From assembly GCA_900291925.1 (NCBI GenBank), contig UWYS01000009.1, positions 434,001-498,000 on the forward strand: a stretch of DNA of 64,000 nucleotides, read 5' to 3'. This document shows positions 43,401 through 54,796 of the stretch, piece by piece. The notes under the pieces were generated by a model, which was not told the origin of the DNA, ran no database searches, and saw only the letters and a list, made by a program, of their open reading frames with translations. Source of the DNA: Thecaphora thlaspeos (lineage: Eukaryota > Basidiomycota > Ustilaginomycetes > Urocystidales > Glomosporiaceae). How positions within the stretch are numbered: the stretch's first letter is position 1; every line of letters starts with the position of its first letter. Both the position numbers and the translations under genes were made by a program.

Positions 43401-45216
43401 CCACAGTTTGATTGCCCCTGAACTACTACTTACATATTGCAAATCTGGCCGCCAAATTCTCCCTTCTAACGCAGGAAGGAAGGCGAGTGGTATTGTCGGG
43501 CCTTGGTAGGTCCGCCTGATCAGGCTATGGGAAAAAACTTGACTACCAGATGAACTGGACACGGGAGCTGCCTTGCATCTACACGGTGAGCAGCTTCGAT
43601 GGACGCGTCTTGCGGTAACGAACCCTTTCTTCTCCGCACGTCTTCTCCGCTTGCTGTTGTTCGCCAAGTCTGGACAGATTGGCCAACCTTGATCCTGTGG
43701 TTTCCATCATTCGGCTGCCGTAGCTAATCAGACCGAGCGAACACACCTTCTCGTCCTTGCCCTTCCCTACGTGTCAGGACGCCGGTGTGTCACCATGTCA
43801 AAGCGGTCCCCCGTTCTCCTTGGCACGATGTAAATACGATGGACGACCCTCGCTCTTGATGCGATCTTCCGTGGGCAATTCGTCTAAACTGACAATCACG
43901 TGCACTGCCCCTTGGCTACCCGTGACGACAAGGCGGTTTTATAATCAGTCCGACGATGAGAACTACAGTAAGTACGAGGTTACGATCTCGTACATGGGAT
44001 GAGTCGGTGGGACAGAACGTACCTCGCATGGCCTCTAGCTCAAGTTGCACTCCGCCTCGCTGAACCTGGAGGTAGAGGTGGGCATGCCGATCTTGCGTCT
44101 CATCTCCGCACCAGATCAAGATCCAGAGGATGGCGAAGAGTGGGATGGAAGCGGTGCTTCGATCGTACGATCTTCTGCTTTTCCCCGCGCCTTGACTGAG
44201 GCATTGGACGTGCGGAGTCTTTTGTCAAAGGGTGTCGACCGCCTGCCCGGCCCATAATCAAAGCGAAGAAGCACGGCCAGGGAGCAGGTACAGTACAACG
44301 GTAAAACGGTAGGGCGGAGCGGCGGAGGGACGGAGGGACGGAGCCAACGCAAGCGGCGGAGAGAGCGGGACGTGCGGCTGCGGCTGATAGGCGGCTGAAG
44401 AATATCTCACTCCGTCTTTGCTGACTCTGGTTCCCATAGGGCTTACACGTCGTCCGCCTAGGAGCTCACAGGGCAGCTGACTGGCACGCGACGCGCGACA
44501 ACTCCGGACGATCCCACTCTATATACGCGGCGCGAGTCTTGTTTCGACCTCCGCGGGACACAGTTTGGCAGCCCTGTCGCATCCGCCGCCCACAACCACC
44601 GCCGCGCAGCGGTCGCGTCGAGGATGATCGTCTCTGTCCGTCTGTTCGTCCGTGCCACCTTTCGTTCTTCGTTCAGGCACGGCTACGTTACCTACCCACC
44701 GCCACTCCATCCGTGCATTGCGCCCTCCACGTTCCTTGATCTTCCTTCCATTCCTTCTCCTCAACCGTCTCTAGAACCCGAGTCGTCCTCGAACGCCCAA
44801 GGGGGACACCGCTTCCGTCTTTGTTCCTTTCGCTTCACTCTAAAACGTACCTGGTAGCACCGAGGCAACAGGAAAAGAATGGTCGTCCACCTTTTCGTTC
44901 CTTCTTCTCGAGATGACCTAAACTGCGTAGTGGCCTGTCTCAAGAGACGCTTCCATCGCTGCGGCACGCGTGCGTGTCTGATGTCTGACTTGTATGTGAA
45001 TTATCGTCGGACCATGCCAAGTGGCACGTAAAATTGCCTACACCAACAAGGTCGTGTCGCCGCGGAGCAAAAGAGGGATGGGCAAGGAGAAGGGAAGGAG
45101 TGTGTGTGTGTGTATTGACAAGGGAGGCAGGATATCGACGATTAACGTCCTTTCCGGGGAAAGGGGGACGGGCTTCTTCGCTCTCTATCGTCTGTATCCC
45201 AGCATCTTGACCGTTT
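40490..45216. other. Gene-poor island with short palindromes and a minisatellite
   Basis: About 4.7 kb without a recognisable gene. From about 40740 onward the sequence is less GC-rich than the flanks. It is dotted with TACAGTA/TACTGTA heptamers and GTAAGTA-like strings (for example near 41050, 41205, 41870, 42140, 43340, 43965 and 44290). Longer ORFs (41532-42110, 42455-43225) have no domain and unlikely composition. It may be remains of mobile elements beside the recombinase relic. The right end holds the 3' region of the minus-strand gene ending at 45217. Confidence 0.5.
43151..43200. repeat. 10-bp minisatellite, five copies
   Basis: Five head-to-tail copies of GTCCCAGCTT, the last with one change (GCCCCAGCTT). 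Confidence 0.95.
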
Positions 45217-48200
45217 TCAACATGTGTTCGAGTGCAACTTATCGGCCGCGCTTTGCAGACCGTCGAGGGCTTCCTGGCAGTGCTGCTTGGTCGCATGGAG
45301 GTAGACGAGCAGGCCGGGAATCGCCTCGGGCTTCAGTGTCATCTTCTGGAACGAAGCTGTCGACGACGCGTTGGCGACCCCGCCCGCGGTAGACGACGAG
45401 TCAGTGCTTGTCGACGAATCGACCGCCGTCGTCGTCTTCTTCGCGAGCAGCGAGGTGTGGCCGCGTCGCATGCCATCGAGCGCGTTGTTGAGCGGGGTAG
45501 AGGCGGCGGTTTCGGAGTCGAGCGTTGAGCGGGTGACGACAATCCGCCGCGGTGAAGAGGGGCTAGCGTCCATTGACCATCCGGGCGGCGTCGGCGACGG
45601 CGAGCGAGAGTGCGACAGCGATGGAGAGCGAGGCAGCAGGCTCGTCGCCGGCTGACTTGGTCGCCCTTTGCCGATTCGAGATCGCTGCAGCTGGCTTTGG
45701 CTCCAGGCGTTGGACCCAGCGGCAGCTTTGGCGTATCGAGCCCCCGTAGTTGAAGGCCGTGATGGTAGAGTCACACTCTCCTCGCGACCAGCGTCGGCTG
45801 CAGTCGACCATGTCGGAGAGCCGCGCCTGTGTGCAGTATCTTTGTCCTGCTCCAAAGCTTTGAGCGTGGCTTCGCCGAGTCCGCTGGGTCGCCTGCCGTG
45901 GCTCGAGGAGACCCGGAGCGGAGGCAGAGGCGGCGCGCCCGAGGCTTCCGACCGGGCGAACAGCCGGGAAACTCTTCTGTGGACGGCTTCAGAAGAACCG
46001 GCCGTGGGGGGCCGCGAAGGATTTGCAGTGGGGCGAGAATCAGTCTCGCCGCTGTTGCTGCCGCCGCTGCCGACGACGACGACGAGGGACATGGGGCTCG
46101 AGGATCCGCTCACACGTCGCTGCGAGAGAGGCGAGTCGAGCGACGGCGGTGGGCTGCTCGGTTGCTCGCTATCGATGGAGGGCTCGTCATCCTTCTTGCG
46201 CCTAAAGAGGTTGGATCGACGGCGCACAGGCGTGCCCACGGGCGTTTTTGGGCGAGAGAATGGCGAACCGGACGGCTTCTCGGCCCGAACCTCCATCCAG
46301 CCAAACGAACCCTTCTTGGCCGAAGGTGGACGAACGGCTTTCCCGTCCCCGGCGAGGTCAACGAGGTCCTTTTCAGCGATGCTAGCGGAAGCGTCCATCG
46401 ACTTGCGGAAAGGAAGCAGGCTCTTAGCGGGTTGTTCGTCATCCCGGTCAATCGCTTGAGCGTCTTCGTCGTTGCCGTTGCTACGAAAAGCCTTGAGCAG
46501 CTCCTTGAGGCCCTGGAGCCCTGCACGGCTCGCGCTGCGGAGCCTCCGCTTTGCGCTCTTGTTGCCGTCGACGAGTCCAATGGAGTCGGTCGAGACGGCA
46601 CCGTACAGGCTAGCGCGGCTCCCGGCCGCAGCGGGTGCGGTGTTGTAGGGGTACACGGACTCGGCAGCGGAACGCTCAACCTTGCGTGGAGGTGGCGAAG
46701 CATCCGCAAAGCTGAGACTCGAGGTAGACGGGCGGCTTTCCATAGCGTCCTGCAGGGCGGTTGCATCAAATGTGTCTGGCAGACCGTCCCTGCGCGACAA
46801 AGAAGCAGCGGCCGGCGCCAACACATCATCGCTGCCGTTGGCGGCCACGCGCGCATCGCGAATCACGGAGGGCGCGCGTTCCCAGATCGTCGGCGGCGGC
46901 GGCGCTTTCTCGGGTCCAAGCGAAGCGGCATTGATCATGGCGGCGATGAGGTCGATCTCCCGCTGCGGGTTGACGTGTCTCGAGGACGTGGATGATGTGC
47001 GACTTTTCAGACCTTCAGAATGCCGCTCCTTGCGGCTTCCGGGGCGGGCGGCAGCGGAGACCGAGGACGACGTCATTGCGGTTGTCGTCCTCTGCGTCGG
47101 CATGGAGTCCAGACGGGGAGCCTGCGAGACCGTACTAGTCCTCCTCGAGGCCGGACCGTCAAGCGTGATGCGACGCTCCCTGGCGCCGTGAACTTGCGCC
47201 GCGACAGTAGCGCCCACAGGCGACTGCGAGATCGTCCGAACGTCTGGCTCAGCGTCGGCTTCGCTGCGGCCCTGGCCGAGCCCGATGAGGACATCAGCAC
47301 AGTCCCACCAGTTCTGGAACTGCTGCTCGAGCTCGTCGACCAGGTGCTTCGAGCCTGCATCGGCGTTGCCAAACACCGCGCGCAGCTGGACGTGCCTCGC
47401 TTGAAGCGTTTTCAGCTCTGCATCGGTAAGGGTCAGCGAGAAAGAGTGTAATGAAGGAACAGAGGCATCGTCCGCGAACGCCGGTCAGCCATCTGTCTGT
47501 GTCGCAGACGGTACAACGCGCAGTGTTCCATGCAACTCACCTTCGACGCCTTTGGCAAAGTCCCGAACGAGGCTAATGTTGGCGCGTATTCCGGTCTGAG
47601 CCCTGCTGATGCGACTGGGGATTCGCAGATCGCTGAGGCTGTTCCTTCGTTCCACCTTCGGCCGCTTAACTGCCTCTTTAGTCGTTGGACAGGCGGATGC
47701 TTCGGGCAATGGCGCGCTCGGCGTTAGCGAGGGCGCTCCACCGCCGGCCGAGCTAGCGTCGTCCCTAGACGCGGCCGTGATAGCCTCCGTTGCGGTCCCA
47801 ACAGGCGTCGTCTCCCTAACAACGGCGGCGGTCTTCCGTTCGCCCTCTTGCGTTCCGTCAGCCGGCGGAATCAGAGAGGAACGCGGTAAGCCGTGAGGGG
47901 ACGGAACGCTACGGAAGGCGCTCGGCCGTACAAGCTCTGGCGGCGAGGCCGCTCTACTGCTTCCGCTCCTCGACCGAATGGTCCGACCGACGGAGGGGAC
48001 CGTTTTGCCGCTGGCACTGTCGTCCGAACGAAAGGCTTCCGAGTATCGGTGCCCGGAAGGCGAATCGCTACCGATGCTCGTGCCGTGCGTGGTCTCCGAG
48101 TCGTACATGTCCGTTCCGCTCCAGCTGGCATCCTTGTGGTGCGATCCGGACAAGGCATCACTGCTGCTTGCGCTCGTCGCTGTTGACGCCGATATCGAGC

Positions 48201-51200
48201 GGCTGTTGGCGGGAGGGGTGAAGCTGTACGCAACGTTCGCTTCTTCGGAACCAGCAAGACTGCCGCGAAGGCCCTGTCCTCTGCGCTGGCTGCTCTGGTT
48301 GAGAAGCTCGGCGTTGGCGGCGCCTCGACGAGTGGCGCCTGGCTGAGAGACCTGTCTGTCGACGTCATTGCCTCGACCCGCAAGGCCACGGACGGTTGAT
48401 TTGCCGACTTCCGCGCTGGCTCGCAGGGTTCCGGTACTGGAGTGGTCCCGTCGCGCACGTGCTGGGGATCCGGCCGGCGATCTGGACTCTGTGACGGAGC
48501 GAAGCTGAATTCCGGCGTCGTGAAAGGTGAATGAATCCTCTGCCGCGCCGGTGGGCGAGGCACCTCGTGTCCTAGCACCGCGCTGGCCCGCCGCCTCGAT
48601 CTGGCTCTCTGTATGCATGCTCGCCTTGTAGGACGAGCGACGGCCGTCGTTGCTCGCCTCAACAGGCTTCGTGGCCGCGGACAAGCGCGACGAATCGGTA
48701 AAGCCGAACTCGGACGACAGCTTACCAACGGACCTCTGAGGTGCGTTGTCGACCTGTAGTGTCAGCGCGGAGACTTCCGTGTGCCGACTGCAGTCGCCCT
48801 GCGCATCGGACGAGGCCATCACCAAAGTATCCGGATCCTCGGAAAGCGTGCGACTGCGTGCGAGTGGAGAGCTTGGCGGGGAGCGCGTGGCGTCATAGGT
48901 AGGCGTCACCGGCTTCTGTCCGGCTCGATGTCCAATCCTGGCGTTGCGCAGCGCTCGATAGCCCTTCTCGAGCTTCGACGGTACGGAGACGCCAATGGAT
49001 CGGCGAGAGCGCTGGGAGCACTGGCTATTAAGCGAGGTGAGCGACGAGTTACTGGGTTGGTCCTCGTACGCCAGCGGCTCGTGGCTCGCTTGCCGGACAC
49101 GTCTGGATCCCGACAGGCTGACATCTGAGACGTTGGCCACCGAGCTCCTCGAGGTGCTAGGGCCGTCCATCTTGTAGAAACGCGCTTTGGAACCCCGCGT
49201 GCCCGGCTTCGACCATCTCGGGCCGGCAACTTCTAGAGTGGCCGCGATGCCAACGAGCGCTCCTCCTGACCGCTGATCCGAGATCCTCCTTGCCCTCGGC
49301 TGCGCATCGTCGTCGCCATGCTTGGCCGCAGACGGCCCTCGAACGTCCTTTCCCCGTGTGAAAGAGGCGAACAGGGATCGCCGCTTGCTCTTCCTGGCCA
49401 TGTCTACGGGAGAGACGGGCGTCAAGCTGATGTCTGCTTCTGTCTCGGTCTCGTCCCCGCTGTCATCGGTACCGACCTCGATGACAGTGCACTGGCTGAC
49501 CTTGCGGGGCCGGCCCGCGCTCGTCGCGGCCAGGGCAAAGCCCGGAAACTCGAGAACCGATTGATCGGACAGCGCGTCGGGTGCCACGTCGTCCCGGAGA
49601 CTTTCGGACGATGACCCCGCCCCACACGAGCTGGCGTCCGACTGCATGGCCAGCGGGGCCGATAGGTCCGTCATGTTACTGCCCCGTGATGAAGTCGAAT
49701 CACCGCGGCCGTGGGCCACGTTTCTCGGCAGGCCGACCGAGCCGTGTCTAGCGAAGCGGCCGTCGAGCACGCTCCGGGTCAGCTGGAGTCCCTGTAGCGC
49801 GAGGCTCGACGCAGCGGCAAGGCCGGTCGATCCAGCGACGAGCCGTGCGGTCCCTAACGAAGCAGTTCTGGACGTCGAGCGCGGAGAGACCGACGTCCGC
49901 AGTGCGGACGGACGCCGTTGCGGGCCGTCTTCCCACGAAAAGGCCGCATCCCAGTTTTCTTCCTCTTCGCTCTCTTCTTCTACGCTGCCGATCCAGACCG
50001 GAGTATGGCGCGCTGCCGCTGTCGCTGTCGGCGCCCGGCTGGTGCCGGAGCCTCCGACCCAGCCCGTGCTGTGGCTCGCGTCGCCCGTCCGACCCGCGGC
50101 GGCCGCAGCGTCTGCAGCGTGACTGGCGTCCGACTCCAAGCCGTCGTTGTCATCGTTCTGGAAGAGGAAGTCGTCGTCCCAGCTCTCGCTGACCGACTGG
50201 GTGACTCGCAGGCCTCGTATCTGCGGCGAGTGGGTCAATCCGCCAGAGTCGCGCTTCTCCTGCTTGCTCGATGGCTGGATCACGGCCGCCGTCGCTGGCA
50301 GATCGATCTTACCAGCATGCACGTGCAAGAGGGGCGATGACGACGAGAACACCAACGGCTTTAGCAGGCTGGCGGCGGCTTGTCGGACTTCTGTGATGCC
50401 GAGCTCCTCGTCCCAGTCGGTGTCGTGGCTCTGAATTGAGACGTCGCCGTGAGGATGCCTGGAGTCTGTGACTGACGCCTGCCGGCCTGCGGAGCGGGCC
50501 AGGACGGGAGAGAGCAAATGAGGAGCGAGAGGCGGGGGAGTGGCCGTACCGGGCTGGGGCCCGGGTCCCTTCGAGCGGCCCCATGCCGGTGCGTCCTCGC
50601 GCCGCATCGAGCCGGGACGAGTCGATGTACTGCCCATCATGCTTCCGGAAGAGGTCCACACTGCGTGCAACGAGTCGAGATCGGCGTATTCTTCCTCAAT
50701 CTCGTCACTGTTCTCCTCCTTCTCCACCGCCCCTGCCGCCTGGAGGCGCTGGTCATCGTCGTCGTCGCCGATCGACATCCTGGTCCTGGTGAAGCTCCCT
50801 GACACGAATTTGTCGGCTGCGGCTATCGCACTGGTGCCTGCGTCCTCAGAGGGATAGGCTCTCCCAGAGCGGCCGCCTATCTGGATCGGCACAACGCCAC
50901 GCAAAGCTGAAGGCTGAGATCTCGACAAGGACCGCCATGAGCAGCCAGCTTGCGACTCGGCACAGCTTGCCGGCGCCATCGGGTCGAGCCGGGTGGCCGC
51001 TTCGGCGTGCTCGCGATTGACAGAGGCGCGGCTGGAGCGGACTGATCCGGCGGCGTTCGGCATCGAATGCCCTATCGCGGCCCAGGCCGATGGCGCCTCG
51101 AGCCGAGCAGGCTGACGGACGGACGAGGATGCCATCTTGCCTGTTCTCGAGGCCAAACTGCTGTGGGTTCTGCTCGCAGGCATGGTGGTCAAGGGAAGCG

Positions 51201-51549
51201 GCGGGCGCCTCTCGTCACCAGAGGCGGATCTTTTCCGGCTGGCAGCGAGGGAGGACGATCGTGGCAACACTTCCCTGCTGGGTGGCCGCGAGACGGGCGG
51301 GCTCGAGGAGGGATCCCGAACAGTCATGCCGGCGGAGGTCGACGGGACGTCTCCATGCAGCGTCTGAGCGGACGGAGAGCGCCTCGGCGGAAGGATTGAT
51401 CTGGACGAGAAGACGGACGGGCCACTTTCTGTCTGCCTTTCGGATAATGCGATGGGGCTAGAGTTGCTGTTCGGGCAAGACGCTCGATCGTGGAGAGGGT
51501 CGGTAGTCGAACGGTGGCCCAGCGGCTGCCGGGTCCGAAGCGAAGACAT
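45217..51549 (-). CDS. Very long Ser/Arg-rich protein, putative Byr4/Bfa1-like cytokinesis regulator
   Basis: Two exons (51549-47541, 47417-45217) give 2069 residues; the 123-base intron joins LVRDFAKGVE to ELKTLQARHVQLRAVFG in phase. Most of the chain is disordered, with many SRxxS and SP sites. Conserved-looking islands are acidic Trp motifs WDEELG (about 378), WDDDFLF (about 455) and WDAAFSWED (about 533), and the block RRNSLSDLRIPSRISRAQTG followed by a helical region with NWWDCADVLIGLG. Short WDxDF-type motifs and the SLSDLRIPSRI block fit my memory of fungal Byr4, the Spg1 GAP partner that restrains the septation initiation network. This is a tentative match. No catalytic domain is visible. 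The C-terminus ends with a short ordered region (IPGLLVYLHATKQHCQEALD). Confidence 0.6.
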
Positions 51550-52728
51550 GGATGACGGGTCGATGCCAAGCTCTCAGGGGCTTGTGCGGGGAGGGGTTCG
51601 GTTGCCGGAGAGAGGCTGTCCTAAGTCCATGACAGCGCCGTCAAGGTAGAGCAATTGCTGCGTCGCTTATCGGGAAGGGAGGGTGGAAGGCCGTGGCCAG
51701 GGTGTCGAGGCGTGACGGGCTCTGTGCAGGTTCAAGGTATGCGGTTGCGGTAAGGTATCGGGAGAAGGCAGCGCAGAATGATTCGAAGTCGGCGGTATGA
51801 GGAAGAGCCGAAGGTATAGAGAGCGAACGAAGGAAGCGGGGCCGCGGACTGGCGGAGATGAGGGAAGGGTATTCAGTTGGTCATGCTCAAGCGAGCGAGG
51901 GACTACTGGTGCCTCGAAGCCCGTCGAAGGTATCTTCTCCGACGGGAGCTAGATGATGCGGACGCTTCGATCCGGATGGAAGGAGCGGCTGTGCCGGGAT
52001 CGCCCAGCTGTTGGAGCGTGGACAATTGATAGGAAGGATTGACGCCGGGATCGGCGGTGGGAGTGGGGTGGACGGCGCGCCGAAGGAGCCGACAGATCGA
52101 GCGGCGTCTGGAGACGTCACAAAGGAGAGTGGACAGTTGGTGGGAGACAGGATGGACGGCGGCGGCAGCGATGGGGGTGGCGGTGGGTGGTGGTGAGGGC
52201 GATGATGGCGACGAAGCAACGTGACAGAAGCGACGAGACGAGGTGGAGTGTGTGACTTTACGAGTTGCAGCCCACAGGACCAGGGTGCCGGCAGGGATCG
52301 CGCTGCGCCTCCGTGCCACCGCTGTGTTGCCATGAAATCCCAGAAAGTCACAGGCAGGCACGCAGGGGCCAGCAAGCAGCGGCGGCGCGCGATAGGGTCC
52401 AGTCCCGGCCTTCTTCTGTGCACAGTCCTTCAAGCGGCCACTGGGGGCATCGACTCCTGATTGCGACGATAAGGCCGCGGAATCAGTGACAGACATACAG
52501 GTCGAAAAGATTGGAGAGCGAACAAGCTTCTTTGGGGAGCTCGACCGGTGTAAGGCATCTCGTATAGACAGTAGTGGCGTCGGGACGACTCTTCGACGGC
52601 GTAGCCCGATGGGAGGGCCGATATGACTAGAGGGGAATCTCGTAGCACTTGAAGGAAGTGAGAGGCGAGAAAAGAATGAGGTCGGTGGAGAGAGATTCTC
52701 GAACAGCAGGCTACTACTGGCTGCTCCT
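51550..52728. other. Intergenic region between two minus-strand genes
   Basis: This contains the promoter and leader of the long protein starting at 51549 and the 3' end of CDS1. ORFs here show only biased composition. I see no gene. Confidence 0.5.
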
Positions 52729-54796
52729 TCAGGCCCTGGCGATCTGTCCCTGTCCCACCAGGAATCTGCCGATCTCGTTGTACAGCTCCTTGGACTCCTC
52801 AAGCGTCAGCTGCGTCACTACCGTCTGGAGGACCGAGCCGACTGTGACGTGGTGCTCGCGGATCAGACTCGAGTGGTAGACGTAAGAGAAAAGGCCCATG
52901 AGGAACTGGCAGTCGAATCGATCGGTCAGACCGCCGTGTCCCGGGATGCTGTCGCCAAAGTCCTTGATGTTGAACGCCCGCTTGAAGCCGCTGGCAAAGA
53001 AGCCGCCGAACGGCGCCACCAGGCTGGCAAACGCCGCCATCACGAGCGCGTGCAGCTGGAACGGCGTCCACGGCAACGAGACGATCCGGTGGCCGACAAG
53101 CGACGAGACGGCCGCCGAGATTGCCGGCGGCAGCGGCAGGTGATGCCAGTTGAACACCGGGTTGACCTCGCAGAGGATCTCCTTGAAGGCGTTCATACCG
53201 AGGCTGACGGCGGGGCAGATCTGCGTACAGGAAGAGATAGTATGAGAAGGGAAGGTCGGCGGGTCAGAAGCACGATCTCCACGACTCTCAAGTTCGCCGC
53301 AACCTGCTCACCATGTAGTTGTAGCGCTGGAAGATGGTTGCCCAGCCGTAGGCAAAAAACTCGGTGATGATAAAGGCGCCGACGAAGCCCTCAACCGTTT
53401 TTTTGGGGCTGAGGTCGATGAGAGGCGTCTTGCCGAACATCATGCCGCAGATGTAAGCGAAAATGTCGTTGCAGATGACGAGCGAGGCGGGGACCCAGAG
53501 CCAGATCAGGCCCTCGAGAATGTTGTTGACGATGAAGTGGCTCGAGAAGACGATGAGCAGCAGCGACATATGAACCCAGCAGAAGAGACCGAACTGGTGC
53601 TTGAGGTTGGGCCGGCTCAGGTTTGAGACGAAAGCCATAAAGCCAAAAACGTAGAGCATGAAGGAGAGGAAGCGGTGGTGGCGGGCGAAGGGGATGAAGT
53701 AGGCGTCGACAAAGACAATGTGCTTGAAGTAGTAGATGATGGACTCGCCGTAGAGGAAATAGTTGCAGACGGCGAAAAAGTACCACGACAGCGACTTGCT
53801 CCAGAGTTCCTGGCGCCGGCCCTCGGCCTTGCGGGCGTACCGCTCCTCGTCGTTGTCTTCGACCTCGCTCGTCGCGGTGCTGGTGGGCGCCGAAGACATT
53901 CGGCTCGAGCGGCGGCGGCCGCCTCCGCAGCCGGTCACTGAGGGTCGGCCGGGGATGTTGAACAGGGCGACGATCTCGCGGTAGACGAGCGACTGCGAGA
54001 CGAGCACCAGAAGGATCATGTACGGGTGTCCGAGTAGCAGGAGACCGACGAAGCCAAAGATCATGACGAAGGTAAACAGCGTCCGCTCCCAGATCTTCTT
54101 CCATTTTGCGCTTTTCTCGGCTGCGGCATCGGCCGCCGCCTTGCTGTCATCAGGCTTTGCAGCGCTACTGCCGCTGCTTCCCTTGCTGGTCAGGAACTCG
54201 GCGCGCTTGGCAGTTGCGCTGGTGAACGGCGCGGACTTGGTCGGGTCGGCCGGCGGCTGGCTCTCGGCTTCGACTGCGGAGGCTGACTGGGGGGCAGGTG
54301 TAGGAGCGGGTGCAGGAGCGGGCGCGGGGGCCGACGCAGCCTTGACTTCAGCCACCTTGGGCGCCTCGGCGGCAAAAGGAGCTGGCGGCGTCGGGACGCT
54401 TGCAGTCGCCTTGGTCCCGGATGAGGCGAAAGAGGGAGAGGCCGTCTCCTTGACGACGTCACCGTTTCGGTCCGAAGCTGGCACCGCGGCTCCAATTTTG
54501 GGGCTGCCCTGCTCCGGAGTGCTCAAAGGCGATGCTTCCTGGGACTTGAGGGCGGCCTTGGACTGTTTTTTGGCGAGCTGGGCGACCTTGGCGGCCTTCT
54601 TTTGGGCCGTCCGGGTGACAGGGGCGGCCTTGACTGGCTCGACGGGGGCGGGCTTGGATTCGGCCTCGGACTCGTCGTCGCCCTCAATCTCTTCTACGGC
54701 GAGCGCATCGAAGGCGGTCTTGGAAGCGTACCGGCTGCCGCCGTTGCGGGCCGGCTGCGACGGCGTTCCCGAGGCGGATTTCGAGGCGGGCGCCAT
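52729..54796 (-). CDS. CDS1: Phosphatidate cytidylyltransferase (CDP-diacylglycerol synthase)
   Basis: Two exons (54796-53312, 53220-52729) give 658 residues; the 91-base intron joins QRYNYM to ICPAVSLGMNAF in phase. Residues 1 to about 230 are a low-complexity Ala/Pro/Ser tail longer than in yeast Cds1 (457 residues in total). Multiple membrane helices follow (TLFTFVMIFGFVGLLLLGHP and others). The family signature is complete near residues 575-600: SGFKRAFNIKDFGDSIPGHG then GLTDRFD. The enzyme makes CDP-diacylglycerol from phosphatidic acid and CTP in the ER, the precursor of phosphatidylinositol, phosphatidylserine and cardiolipin. Confidence 0.96.

Noticed and set aside
47485..47540. Treating the 1354-codon ORF (47485-51549) and the 719-codon ORF (45217-47376) as two genes
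   Set aside because: A GTGAGT donor and GATGCAG acceptor join them in phase across a conserved-looking helical segment, so they are one gene.
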